Positions 45,917 to 55,218 of a stretch of 61,534 nucleotides of DNA are shown here, piece after piece (position 1 is the first letter of the stretch; every line of letters begins with the position of its first letter). Below the pieces are notes generated by a model that had not been told where the DNA came from, did no database searches, and was given only the letters and a program-made list of their open reading frames with translations. The stretch is from Waddlia chondrophila WSU 86-1044 (GTDB lineage: Bacteria > Chlamydiota > Chlamydiia > Chlamydiales > CAMCWV01): positions 1 to 61,534 of the forward strand of contig CAMCWV010000012.1 of the NCBI GenBank assembly GCA_945882915.1, written 5' to 3'. A program made the translations under genes and the position numbers.

Positions 45917-48841
45917 TTATCCACCGTACTCGTAGGGACGCGTATAGATCCCCCACTTATCACGGCGGCTGCCATCCATCCACTGTTTCCACATACTCAT
46001 CGGCCGCCCATTACTTCCTATGACATCTGTCACCCAAAGCTCGTAATTTCCAGTTCCAGGATTGACAACAAACGCGAAGTATTCTTTCATCCAGTTCGTG
46101 TCTGCGATGACAATAGGTCTAGGCATTGCAAGTTTTAATTTCTGCGCCGCCTGAGTCACAAGGCTATGATAGTCGTGAGGAAAGGTTGGCGACTTCGTGG
46201 CTAAAACCAGAAGAGACTTCACTGTATTTTGGAGATTTTCTGAAGAAAAAGATTTCATCCGACTAGAGGAGGGGCGCGCCTCATCAAAAATATCCAAAAT
46301 GCGCCGATGAGTAGCCGTATCAATACCAGGAAGCTCTTTAAGAAGCTGGTCAATAGTTCCCCTTACTTGCAGCGCCGGCGTCATCGGCAAAAAAGAATAA
46401 AGAGTGCTATCTACTTCATCCAAAGAAAGAGCCCCGTTTCCTAAAGCCCCATCACTCAAATACCTCAGCGCATCTGCAATATAGCGCCGAAAATCAAAAG
46501 GAGAAATCCTTGAGGGCATCTCGACCAAACGCCTTCTAAAGTCATGACGCGCATTCTTTGGCAGTTTTTCTAAAAGAGCTGAGGTGATCTGTTCGACCAT
46601 CTCTTGATCTAAGAGCATCTCGTCAAGGAACTTAAAGACAGGCGTAATATGATTGTCTTTAAGCCAAGTATACGGGTAGTCATCTGTCTGCCACCCCTCT
46701 TTAAAGGGAGAAAGGCCCGGCTTAAGAACAAAAACGTGCGTAGGAGAATAGGTCAAAATTGACTTCGTCGGAATTTCTAAGAAAGGTTGAATGAACTTAC
46801 TTGGCACGCTTCGCATGGCATCCAAAAAGAAAACAACTAGCTCCTGAACATTCTCAACCCACTTCGCCTCTTCCATCGCCTTTTGCGATCTACGATAGTA
46901 ACAGTTCATCAGAGTCACAACTGTTCCACCAGAAACATAAACCCAAGGTTTCTTGTCGACCTTGTCCAGATTGTTTAACGGATTGGCAACAAGCCTGCCG
47001 CCATGCCTTTCCGCCATGCGTTGAAGAGCCGACAGCATGAACTCTTCTGTTTTCACATGGATAACAATTGCTGTGACAAGCTCTCCAAAGGGCTGCTGCA
47101 GTCCTTCAAGCTCGGGAGCTGAGGCAATCTCTATTTCTGTTGCAACAAAGAACTCTGCCAAACAATTAACATATTCAGTCGGAGAATAAATCATTGTCCA
47201 GAGAGCCGGGTTCTTTCTTCCATGCTTATAGAGCAAACGGAAGCCTGCAGGACTATCGTCATAGAAACTTGGGGCGACGTCGTGCATCTCTGCATCATAA
47301 ACTTCTTGGAAATAGTCCTGAAATTTATGTGTATACGTCTCAATAAGATAATTAAAAAGATCAGCAAACTTATGGGCATTATCATTAGCTGCACCGCGCA
47401 GGTCAAGATAGTGATTCATCTCACTCATACGGGAAGCGTACTCAACTTTTAACCAACCCAAATCTTCTTCTGTTAAAGCGCGCTTCATCCTCCCTTCCAA
47501 ATACTGTACCTGAGAAAACACCTCCTCGTATTTATCTTGATGCTCACGGACCTCTTCATTAAGGATGCTCATCTTCCGCTGAATCTTCTCGTAGAGGCAG
47601 GCGCCAATACCATTCGGCTCGTCGTAGTTCATCCCCAAGCTAGAGTAGAGGTTCCATCTAGCAAACTCTGCCTTGGTTTCAGAAAACGAGGCGAGAGTAA
47701 ATTCCCACGACTTAAGTAATGCATTGTCCGAAAGACTTTTAAAAGCCGTTTTTGCTGCTTCATACCGCTGAAGAAAGGCTTCGCATTGCTCCGTTTTAGA
47801 CCTATTCCTCCCAGAAGAGGTAACGATCTGAACAATTGAACCTGTTCGAAGCGTCCCTTTTTCACGGTTAGCGTAGTCTTTAAGGTCCTCTTCTTTTATT
47901 TCATGATGTTTAAGCAAGATTTTTCGGATAATTTCATCAGCAGAAATCGTTCGGTATGACTGGGCGGCCTCTTGAGGACCCAATAAATCAATGACTAGTT
48001 TTCTAAGAGCATCGATTTTTTCGGCAAGGGGAGTCTCTCTATTAAAGAGGGCGGCGGCTTCAAGAGCGGCAATAAGCCCCGGAGAGCGCCACACCTTCAC
48101 GTCAGCAGGCCCGGTAAGAACGGGCCTTTGAAGGTCCCCTATTCCCCAGCTATGACTTAGCGGAACAGAATATTCGACCCCTTCAAACGTCCGTACAAGC
48201 CTTCCAGTAGCGAGTAACTGAACAATATCATCGAGAAAATATTTTGGCTGCTCTGACTGAATGATAATCGCAAGGGCTGTTGCAAAACAAGACCCGACAC
48301 TTTGCCTTAAATAGGTCAGCCACGCTGACAAAACAGCCCGCCTTGCGTGACTATCAGTGACCATCGTTCCCGAAGGGAGCTGCAGCGTGTCTCTTATAAT
48401 TTGCTCGGCCTGTTGATTGCTCACCGGTTTTGAGGCTGAAAGAAGAGCCCTACGATACTCTTTTTCATTTTGAAGAAGCAGGAGTACATTTAACATATGC
48501 TGCTGACGCTGAGCATCATGCCTTCGCTCTCTGGCCAAAGAGTGGAGCCTTTCTTTGAGCTCGCTAATTAGCTTTAAAAGAACATCCTGATCTAACTCTC
48601 CCCCGTCATCTATTAAGAGCTTGGCGATTCGGCGAGCTTTAGTAACATTGCGAACAGCGGCCCCCTCTTGAAAAGAAGAGCTCTCTAAACGCTGAGAAAA
48701 TCCTTCTTGATCTCGAAGTGCGGCCTGAACAGGCGTAGTAGGGCGCTCTGCATGAGCGACTATGCCAAAGGTCCGCTGATAAAACTGCGGATCTTCAAGG
48801 GAACCCCCTGCCTCATTAATAATTTTCCTAACGCCTTCCAT
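45917..48841 (-). CDS. 974-aa protein of unknown function with a GSCFA motif
   Basis: A large cytosolic-looking protein with no signal peptide. Residues 1-170 are helical. Near residue 181 there is SVGSCFATALAIIIQSEQPK (Cys185), which looks like the GSCxA nucleophile motif of papain-fold cysteine proteases. The end (about 910-970: PIVIADTNWMKEYFAFVVNP; YELWVTDVIGSNG) has beta-strands that could close such a fold, but no obvious catalytic His is seen where one expects it. The middle is helical and partly coiled coil. It is monocistronic, with a degenerate family A element at its 5' end. Protease function is speculative. Confidence 0.7.
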   Translation of the reverse strand: MEGVRKIINEAGGSLEDPQFYQRTFGIVAHAERPTTPVQAALRDQEGFSQRLESSSFQEGAAVRNVTKARRIAKLLIDDGGELDQDVLLKLISELKERLHSLARERRHDAQRQQHMLNVLLLLQNEKEYRRALLSASKPVSNQQAEQIIRDTLQLPSGTMVTDSHARRAVLSAWLTYLRQSVGSCFATALAIIIQSEQPKYFLDDIVQLLATGRLVRTFEGVEYSVPLSHSWGIGDLQRPVLTGPADVKVWRSPGLIAALEAAALFNRETPLAEKIDALRKLVIDLLGPQEAAQSYRTISADEIIRKILLKHHEIKEEDLKDYANREKGTLRTGSIVQIVTSSGRNRSKTEQCEAFLQRYEAAKTAFKSLSDNALLKSWEFTLASFSETKAEFARWNLYSSLGMNYDEPNGIGACLYEKIQRKMSILNEEVREHQDKYEEVFSQVQYLEGRMKRALTEEDLGWLKVEYASRMSEMNHYLDLRGAANDNAHKFADLFNYLIETYTHKFQDYFQEVYDAEMHDVAPSFYDDSPAGFRLLYKHGRKNPALWTMIYSPTEYVNCLAEFFVATEIEIASAPELEGLQQPFGELVTAIVIHVKTEEFMLSALQRMAERHGGRLVANPLNNLDKVDKKPWVYVSGGTVVTLMNCYYRRSQKAMEEAKWVENVQELVVFFLDAMRSVPSKFIQPFLEIPTKSILTYSPTHVFVLKPGLSPFKEGWQTDDYPYTWLKDNHITPVFKFLDEMLLDQEMVEQITSALLEKLPKNARHDFRRRLVEMPSRISPFDFRRYIADALRYLSDGALGNGALSLDEVDSTLYSFLPMTPALQVRGTIDQLLKELPGIDTATHRRILDIFDEARPSSSRMKSFSSENLQNTVKSLLVLATKSPTFPHDYHSLVTQAAQKLKLAMPRPIVIADTNWMKEYFAFVVNPGTGNYELWVTDVIGSNGRPMSMWKQWMDGSRRDKWGIYTRPYEYGG

Positions 48842-48860
48842 AAACTCACGCCTTCTAGTT

Positions 48861-48932
48861 ATAGACTCCTCGTAGCTGAAAACGGGGCTTTGGCGCCGTC
48901 CAAGTTCCTATTTTCAGCCAAGAGAAGTATAT
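48861..48932. repeat. Family A palindromic element, degenerate
   Basis: ATAGACTCCTCGTAGCTG, GGGGCTTTGGCGCCGTCC, then CAGCCAAGAGAAGTATAT. Both ends carry mutations (AGACTCC, AAGAGAAG). It lies between the 974-aa gene and thrS, 20 bp from the former's start. Confidence 0.82.
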
Positions 48933-49062
48933 AAATTAATCCATAACCTGCCGCTACCATGCCTAATTTTTTTATGAGCATCCAGATAATTACTTTTATC
49001 TTTGTATTTTGCTCATGGGTTGTCTAAAATCCAACTCTTTCCCAAAAACCCGAGACATTGCC

Positions 49063-51000
49063 ATGCATATTAAATTAAAGGATCACTCTAAAATAGAGAT
49101 CCCTGATGGAAGCTCTGCCAAAGATGTCGCTGCCAAGTTCCACCTAACTAAACCTGATCAGGCACTTGGAGCATGCATCAACGGCATTACTTGCGATCTC
49201 AGCACGCGTCTAAATGATGGAGACCAAGTCACCTTCTGGAACTTTAATGACCGCGAAGGCAAAGAGATGTTCTGGCACACCTCTGCCCACGTTCTAGCGC
49301 AAGCGATTCTACGCCTCTGGCCTGAAGCCAAGCCAACCATCGGCCCTCCTATCGAAAATGGCTTTTACTACGATTTTGCAGACCTGACAATTTCCGATGC
49401 CGACTTCGAAAAGATCGAAAAAGAAATGGAAGCAATCACCTCTGCCAACTTCGTCACTGAACAAAAAGTTTTTGGAGGCAAAGCAGAAGCCCTAAAATGT
49501 TTCCACAATAACAAATACAAGATAGAGCTCATCGAAAGTTTTGGCGATTCAGTCCTCACAGGGTACCAGCAGGGCGAATTCTTTGACCTTTGCAGAGGAC
49601 CCCATATCCCAAACGTAGGGAAAATCAAAGCAGTTAAAGTGCTAAAAACAGCTGGCGCCTATTGGCGCGGCGACCAAAAAAACGAGATGCTCACACGCAT
49701 TTACGCTATCACATTCCCAGAAACAAAAGCCCTTAAAGAGTACCTAACTCTCCTTGAAGAAGCCAAAAAACGAGACCACAAAATTCTAGGTCCAAAATAT
49801 GGCATCTTCACAATTAAAGACGAAGCCCCAGGAATTCCGTTCATCCTTCCACGCGGAATGGTCATCTGGAACAAGCTCCTGGAATACTGGCGCGAATGTC
49901 ACGGCAGAGCCGATTACATCGAAATCAAAACGCCTCAGATGCTCACCAGAGACCTTTGGGAGACCTCCGGCCACTGGCAGAACTACAGAGATAGCATGTA
50001 CACCCTGTCTGTCGACGAAAAAGACTACGCCATCAAGCCGATGAACTGCCCAGGATGCATGCTTTACTACCGAGGCGACATCCACAGCTACAGAGAGCTC
50101 CCGCTCCGCATCGCCGAGATAGGAAACGTCCACAGAAACGAAGCTTCAGGCGCTATCTCAGGCCTATTTCGCACACGCGGATTCCACCAAGATGACGCGC
50201 ACATCTTCATGCAGCCAAGCGATATCGAAAAAGAGATTTTGAAAGTTCTTGCCCTCGTAGATGAGATCTACGGTACATTTGGACTAAGCTATCACCTCGA
50301 ACTCTCGACTCGCCCAGAAAAAAACACGATCGGTTCAGACGAGGATTGGAAGGTTGCAACAGACGGCCTAAAACAGGCTCTGGATAGCCTTGGCAGGGAC
50401 TACCGAATCAACGAAGGAGACGGCGCCTTCTACGGTCCAAAAATTGACATTCACATTCGAGATGCCCTGGGGCGCACCTGGCAGTGCGGAACAATCCAAC
50501 TCGATATGGCTCTTCCTGAAAAATTCCAACTAGAATATACAGCCTCTGACGGCAGTCGCCCACGCCCTGTGATGATCCACAGGGTGATCTTTGGCTCCAT
50601 CGAAAGATTCCTGGGGATCCTTATCGAACACTTTGCAGGAAGATTCCCTTTCTGGCTAAGCCCTCAGCAAATAAGGCTCATCCCTGTTGCAGAAACTCAT
50701 AAGGTTTACGCTCATTCTATTTCTAAAGAATGCAAACAAGCGGGATTCCTTTGCTCTGTTGACGACTCCAACGAAAAGCTTGGGAAGAAAATCCGCGAAG
50801 CTCAGGTCGATCAAGTCAACTACATGTTGACAATCGGCGATCGTGAACTAGAAAAAGGAAGTGTTGCGCTGCGCACACGAAATGGAACTCAGCTTGGAGA
50901 GCTGAAACTCGAAGAGTTCCTCTCAAAAATTACTAAGGAGCGCAGTGAGCGTTCTCTTCACTCACCCTTTGATCCTTCTCTTGAAAAGGTGCCTGCATGA
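49063..51000 (+). CDS. thrS: Threonyl-tRNA synthetase
   Basis: Charges tRNA-Thr. The 645-aa protein has a TGS domain (residues 1-62), the editing domain with HTSAHVLAQA and AYWRGDQKNEMLTRIYAITF, the class II core (MNCPGCMLYY zinc ligand Cys; RIAEIGNVHRNEASGAISG; FRTRGFHQDDAH) and the C-terminal anticodon domain. I start at ATG 49063 (MHIKLKD). The 18-residue extension to 49009 has no family match. The end overlaps parA by 4 nt (ATGA). Confidence 0.95.
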   Translation: MHIKLKDHSKIEIPDGSSAKDVAAKFHLTKPDQALGACINGITCDLSTRLNDGDQVTFWNFNDREGKEMFWHTSAHVLAQAILRLWPEAKPTIGPPIENGFYYDFADLTISDADFEKIEKEMEAITSANFVTEQKVFGGKAEALKCFHNNKYKIELIESFGDSVLTGYQQGEFFDLCRGPHIPNVGKIKAVKVLKTAGAYWRGDQKNEMLTRIYAITFPETKALKEYLTLLEEAKKRDHKILGPKYGIFTIKDEAPGIPFILPRGMVIWNKLLEYWRECHGRADYIEIKTPQMLTRDLWETSGHWQNYRDSMYTLSVDEKDYAIKPMNCPGCMLYYRGDIHSYRELPLRIAEIGNVHRNEASGAISGLFRTRGFHQDDAHIFMQPSDIEKEILKVLALVDEIYGTFGLSYHLELSTRPEKNTIGSDEDWKVATDGLKQALDSLGRDYRINEGDGAFYGPKIDIHIRDALGRTWQCGTIQLDMALPEKFQLEYTASDGSRPRPVMIHRVIFGSIERFLGILIEHFAGRFPFWLSPQQIRLIPVAETHKVYAHSISKECKQAGFLCSVDDSNEKLGKKIREAQVDQVNYMLTIGDRELEKGSVALRTRNGTQLGELKLEEFLSKITKERSERSLHSPFDPSLEKVPA

Positions 51001-51764
51001 AAACAATAGCCATTAGCAGTTTTAAAGGGGGCACAGCAAAGACCTCTACAGCGCTGCACGTTGGCGCTGCTCTCACAAAGTTTCACGGAAGCAAGGTTTT
51101 GCTTATTGACTTCGATGCTCAAGCGAACCTAACAACAGGTTTAGGCTTTGATCCAGACGCCAATGACAGTATGGCCTCCGTTCTCCAAGGAACACAATCA
51201 ATAGAAAACGTCATCAAGAAAACCTACACTCCCAATCTCGATATTGTCCCCGCAGACACCTGGCTCGAGCGGATCGAGGTCACCAGCGCCCTTGCCTCAG
51301 ACCGCTACTCCCACGAGCGTTTAAAGGACATCCTTTCCAAGCTTCGCTATGATTACGTAATCATTGACACCCCCCCTTCTCTTTGCTGGCTTACAGAATC
51401 ATCCCTCATTGCCGCTCAACACTCCCTTGTTTGTGCAACTCCTGAATTTTACAGCGTGAAAGGACTCGAAAGACTCTCCCTGTTTATCAATAGCATCGCC
51501 CAAAGACACCCTCTCAACGTCCTGGGGGTAGCTCTCTCATTCTGGAATCCAAGAGGTAAAAGCAACGACACGTTTTTAGAAGTTGTCGAAAAAACCTTTC
51601 CAAGAAAGATCCTAAAAGCAAAAGTACGCAGAGACATTACCGTTTCGGAGGCAGCAATCTACGGAAAGCCTGTATTTGAAACGGCGCCTCAAAGCAGGGC
51701 TGCTAAAGACTACCAATCTTTAACTCAAGAGATCATCACCCGAATGGCAACACAGACAGCTTAA
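50997..51764 (+). CDS. parA: ParA/MinD-type partition ATPase
   Basis: A 255-aa deviant Walker A ATPase. KGGTAKTSTALH (residues about 9-20) is the ParA signature with the usual KGG start, and IIDTPPSL is the switch II/Walker B part. It overlaps thrS by 4 nt and is followed by a pGP6-D-like gene, the same trio as CT581-CT583 of C. trachomatis (from memory). Such chromosomal pairs resemble the plasmid pgp5-pgp6 pair. Confidence 0.92.
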   Translation: MKTIAISSFKGGTAKTSTALHVGAALTKFHGSKVLLIDFDAQANLTTGLGFDPDANDSMASVLQGTQSIENVIKKTYTPNLDIVPADTWLERIEVTSALASDRYSHERLKDILSKLRYDYVIIDTPPSLCWLTESSLIAAQHSLVCATPEFYSVKGLERLSLFINSIAQRHPLNVLGVALSFWNPRGKSNDTFLEVVEKTFPRKILKAKVRRDITVSEAAIYGKPVFETAPQSRAAKDYQSLTQEIITRMATQTA

Positions 51765-51796
51765 AAATCAATACTTGGACTTTAGGAGATCTACCC

Positions 51797-52534
51797 ATGG
51801 GGAAAGTTAATTCAATTCTCAGCGAGCGTCTGCTCCATAGCGACAGGCCTTCAAAAATGGAAGCTCTTGCCGAACGTTCGATTAACGGACAACTGACGAG
51901 CTTTTCAGGGATTTTTGGAACCTCCACGCTGAGCACCCAAGAAGAACTTGGACTCAGAAACCTCCTAGAGCAGTTTAGTGCTGACCACCATACTATAGAG
52001 GCTGATCTAAAAGCCCTTAGCGCCCTTACATCTGAAGTCAAAGCGATTAACAACCAAGCGGCGATTCTGCACGGCGAGCGGATTAAAAAAGTACAGCAGC
52101 TCCTCACAAAATACCGCGATGGTGCTTTCACCGCTTGGCTCTTCTCCACTTACGGCAACCGTCAAACGCCCTACAACTTCTTACAGTACTATGAATTCCA
52201 CTCATCCATCCCCCACACACTCCACAAGCAGTTAGAATCGATGCCTAGGCAGGCCATCTATACGCTTGCCAGCAGAGAGGGGAGCTTTGAAAAGAAAAGG
52301 CAGATTGTCGAAGCCTATAAAGGAGAAACAAAACAAGCTCTTCTTGAGAGGATCCGCGAACACTTCCCCCTTTCTAACACAGACCAAAGACGCCAAGACC
52401 ACGGTGAGCTTGCCATTGCCTCTTTAGAGAAAGTATTGATCACTCTAAACAAGAACCTTCCCACCCTCTCGTCTAAACAAAAGAGTCACATCGCCCGCGT
52501 CCTCCGTCAAATACAAACCCTCCTAGCAGTCTGA
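51797..52534 (+). CDS. pGP6-D-like chlamydial protein
   Basis: A 245-aa protein similar to pGP6-D of the chlamydial virulence plasmid and its chromosomal homolog CT583. The conserved block is AFTAWLFSTYGNRQTPYNFL (residues about 111-130). The family is found only in chlamydiae and in its plasmids, which strongly supports the phylum assignment. The function is unknown; partition or virulence regulation has been proposed. GGAG lies 11 nt before ATG 51797. It starts 32 bp after parA, so it is likely co-transcribed. Confidence 0.85.
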   Translation: MGKVNSILSERLLHSDRPSKMEALAERSINGQLTSFSGIFGTSTLSTQEELGLRNLLEQFSADHHTIEADLKALSALTSEVKAINNQAAILHGERIKKVQQLLTKYRDGAFTAWLFSTYGNRQTPYNFLQYYEFHSSIPHTLHKQLESMPRQAIYTLASREGSFEKKRQIVEAYKGETKQALLERIREHFPLSNTDQRRQDHGELAIASLEKVLITLNKNLPTLSSKQKSHIARVLRQIQTLLAV

Positions 52535-52595
52535 GCCTGTCATTTAAGATTTAATCGACTATACAGGGCCCTAAATCGATTGGAAAAGAACCCCC

Positions 52596-54119
52596 ATGAC
52601 CCGCTCCCCCATACAAACGCTAGAAGAGCTTGCCTCCACAGCCGAATCTCTTCGCAAGCAAGGAAAAAAAATCGCCCACTGTCACGGCGTTTTTGACCTG
52701 CTTCATATTGGCCATATCCGCCACTTCCAAGAAGCGCGGACATTTGGCGATGTTCTGATCGTCACCATCACTCCAGACGTATTTGTGAATAAAGGATTCA
52801 ATAGACCCGCTTTTCCTCAAGCGCTCCGCGCAGAAGCGATCGCCGCTCTAAAGCATGTCGATTACGTCGCAATCAACAACTGGCCAACGGCAGTCGAAAC
52901 CATTAAACTTTTGAGGCCCCACTTCTATGTAAAAGGGCCTGACTATAAAAATAAAGAAGCTGATCTTACAGGTGAAATTTATAAAGAAGAGGCCACCGTC
53001 AACTCGGTTGGGGGGAGACTAGCCTTCACGGACGATCTCACCTTTAGCTCCTCTAATATCATTAATAAAAACATGCCTCCTTTTAGCGAAAAAATGCAGC
53101 GCTATCTTGAGGACTTCAAAAAAAAATTCTCTTCTAAACAGGTCGCAGAAACACTTCAGAGCCTAAAAAATACAAAAGTACTGATCATTGGAGAGTCCAT
53201 TATTGATCAATACAGCTACTGTAAAGCTTTGGGGAAATCGGGCAAAGAGCCCATGCTTGCACTGCACTACCAAAAAGAAGAAACATTCCCCGGGGGTGCC
53301 TTAGCAATAGCAAACCACCTCACCCAGTTTTCTGACCACGTCTCTTTGCTCTCTTTTACAGGAAAGGCAGACCCCTACGGGGCCTTTATTGAGGAGCGGC
53401 TCGACAAACAAGTAGAGCGCCATCTTCTTCCTTTAGAAGAGGGTAACACGGTCGTAAAAAGGCGCTTTGTCGAAGCCCACCCATTTCAAAAACTATTCGA
53501 ATTGTATGTCATGACAAATGATGAAGGGCATGATGCTGATTCGAAAAAGCTCCTAGCCAAGCTTAAAGAGCTCCTCCCTCACTATGACACAGTTATTGTT
53601 GCCGACTATGGCCATGGCATGCTCTCGAAAGAGGCTATAGCTTTGCTGTGCACCGAAAGCAAGTTTCTCGCTGTCAACGCTCAGATAAACGCCGGAAATC
53701 AGGGATTCAACACGATTTTTAAGTACGCTAAAGCCGGCTTCATCTGCCTTTCAGAAAATGAGATCCGCTTAAATGTCAGAAGCAAAAAAAGAGACCTCAG
53801 AGAAATCGTTAAAGAGGTTGCAGAAGCCCTCCACGCAGAGCGCTTTATTGTGACACGGGGGCAAGAGGGGTCTCTATGTTATAGCAAAGAAGAGGGTTTT
53901 CTTGAAGTCCCTGCTTTTACAGGACCTATTGTGGATAGGGTGGGAGCAGGAGATGCCATTTTTAGTATTGCGGCTCTTTGCGCAAAACAAAAGATTCCTC
54001 TACCACTGGTTGGACTGATAGCAAGCGCGACTGGCATGCAAGCCGTTGCGACCCTTTGCAACGAGTCGGCTATCAACCAAAACGCCCTCTTCCGCTTCAT
54101 CGAATACTCCCTCAAATAA
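52596..54119 (+). CDS. RfaE/HldE-like bifunctional nucleotidyltransferase/PfkB kinase, domain order swapped
   Basis: A 507-aa protein. Residues 25-145 are a cytidylyltransferase-like domain (HCHGVFDLLHIGHIRHFQEA with the HxGH motif; PHFYVKGPDY). Residues about 180-500 are a PfkB sugar kinase (VLIIGESIIDQY; IVADYGHG; DRVGAGDAIFSIAAL, GAGD anion hole). E. coli HldE has the kinase first. Here the order is reversed. It may make ADP-heptose for lipopolysaccharide or an unrelated nucleotide-sugar. It may be translated from the pGP6-D-like transcript, 61 bp downstream. Confidence 0.82.
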   Translation: MTRSPIQTLEELASTAESLRKQGKKIAHCHGVFDLLHIGHIRHFQEARTFGDVLIVTITPDVFVNKGFNRPAFPQALRAEAIAALKHVDYVAINNWPTAVETIKLLRPHFYVKGPDYKNKEADLTGEIYKEEATVNSVGGRLAFTDDLTFSSSNIINKNMPPFSEKMQRYLEDFKKKFSSKQVAETLQSLKNTKVLIIGESIIDQYSYCKALGKSGKEPMLALHYQKEETFPGGALAIANHLTQFSDHVSLLSFTGKADPYGAFIEERLDKQVERHLLPLEEGNTVVKRRFVEAHPFQKLFELYVMTNDEGHDADSKKLLAKLKELLPHYDTVIVADYGHGMLSKEAIALLCTESKFLAVNAQINAGNQGFNTIFKYAKAGFICLSENEIRLNVRSKKRDLREIVKEVAEALHAERFIVTRGQEGSLCYSKEEGFLEVPAFTGPIVDRVGAGDAIFSIAALCAKQKIPLPLVGLIASATGMQAVATLCNESAINQNALFRFIEYSLK

Positions 54120-54628
54120 CAAGGCTACCGGGGCTTTCCGCCCCAGAGAAAAGTGAAGAAAGAAAAAAACGGGTGAAAATGCAAACAGCGTAAGGGCAGG
54201 GCAGTCGTATGAAGAAATTTTTAAGACGTCTGAACACTTTCGCGCCCTACATTTTAAATTGTGTCCCAGAGGGAGACTTGGACTTAGCCAGGCGGTGGAA
54301 TGGGAGGGCGTTTTTCTCCATGCCCAAAATTACGCTCGATCTGCTCGAAAAATATTTAGTGGGAACTACTGCCCCCCTGTTCCCATTCGGCGGCTTGGCT
54401 TTTCAATCCCCTCAAATTAACAACCAATTTTTTAATTACAAGCCATTGCAAATAAGGGGCTTGAGCAGGACAGCCGCTCATAAAGTTGAGGTGACTGCCT
54501 AAAAACAGACAAGTTCCTCACCTAAAAATTCAATAACTGCAAGAAATTATGTCAAAATAGCTCTTGTCAAAAAGAAGATCCTCCACTTACCATAATGTTC
54601 TATGCTCTATCATTATTAAGGGTTCGTT
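54120..54628. other. Intergenic debris after the HldE-like gene
   Basis: No gene is supported. It contains CCGGGGCTTTCCGCCCC near 54128, the block shared with 2913-2970 (54259-54310) and, adjoining it, transposase debris (54310-54375). An apparent 97-aa ORF (54209-54502) only runs through these repeats. Confidence 0.6.
54310..54375 (-). pseudogene. Transposase fragment (inverted relative to 43368-43631)
   Basis: The minus strand reads RNFGHGEK, as at 43368-43405, with the same GCAGTTCCCACTAAATATTT-like flank. The match stops right after GHGEK and passes into the block shared with 2913-2970. Confidence 0.55.
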
Positions 54629-54778
54629 ATGTATTGCTTTCTCCGTTGGATATGCCCCGTCATCATAGTTTCAACCCTTTGCCTGTTTCAAGGAGCCCTC
54701 TTTGCAGAGTCTGAGTCTGCGGAAGAACCTTCCATTGAAAACCCTACTCTTTTAGCTACAAATAACGAAAGTGTTTAG
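54629..54778 (+). CDS. Short exported peptide or 5' end of a broken gene
   Basis: ATG 54629 opens 49 codons: MYCFLRWICPVIIVSTLCLF and then GALFAESESAEEPS. Residues 1-26 form a signal peptide with a likely cut at LFA|ES. A stop at 54776 ends it. The following DNA (to about 54950) continues with coding-like text (NAGFTLARLEKARP, a stop, then SMGPVLEAKAELNCALETP), so it may be a pseudogene of a larger exported protein. Confidence 0.4.
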   Translation: MYCFLRWICPVIIVSTLCLFQGALFAESESAEEPSIENPTLLATNNESV

Positions 54779-54966
54779 GAATCAATGCTGGCTTTACACT
54801 GGCCCGCCTAGAAAAAGCGCGCCCATAACTTTCTATGGGCCCTGTTCTAGAAGCAAAAGCCGAACTTAACTGCGCACTTGAGACACCAAACTTTCCTTTT
54901 GAAGTGCGTGCAAATGTAGAACTTCTTTTTATAGCGCAGACGTTATTCTAATCACTTAGGCAAAAA

Positions 54967-55218
54967 ATGATCGGTGGCTGGGAGCTTATTGTTATTCTCT
55001 TTATCGTGCTGATCCTCTTTGGCGGCAAGAAATTGCCCGAGCTTGCTCGCAGCCTAGGGCGTGCGATTGCTGAGTTTAAAAAGGGATCTCAGGAGCTTCC
55101 CTCCACAGAAGTGACAGAAGAAGCTGACGTGACTATTGTCGTTGAAAAGAAAACAGAGAAAAAAGCAGACAAAAATCCCAAACCACAAAATGTGAGTGAT
55201 GAATCCACCCACAGTTGA
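54967..55218 (+). CDS. tatA: Twin-arginine translocase subunit TatA/B
   Basis: An 83-aa protein with a short N-terminal membrane helix ([15 protein letters not shown]), the conserved [20 protein letters not shown] amphipathic helix and an acidic/Lys-rich tail. One TatA-type gene is next to tatC, so this is a minimal TatAC system within the window. It overlaps tatC by about 20 nt. Confidence 0.92.
   Translation: MIGGWELIVILFIVLILFGGKKLPELARSLGRAIAEFKKGSQELPSTEVTEEADVTIVVEKKTEKKADKNPKPQNVSDESTHS

Noticed and set aside
54209..54502. 97-aa ORF on the plus strand
   Set aside because: It runs through repeat debris and an antisense transposase fragment, with no own homology or ribosome-binding site.
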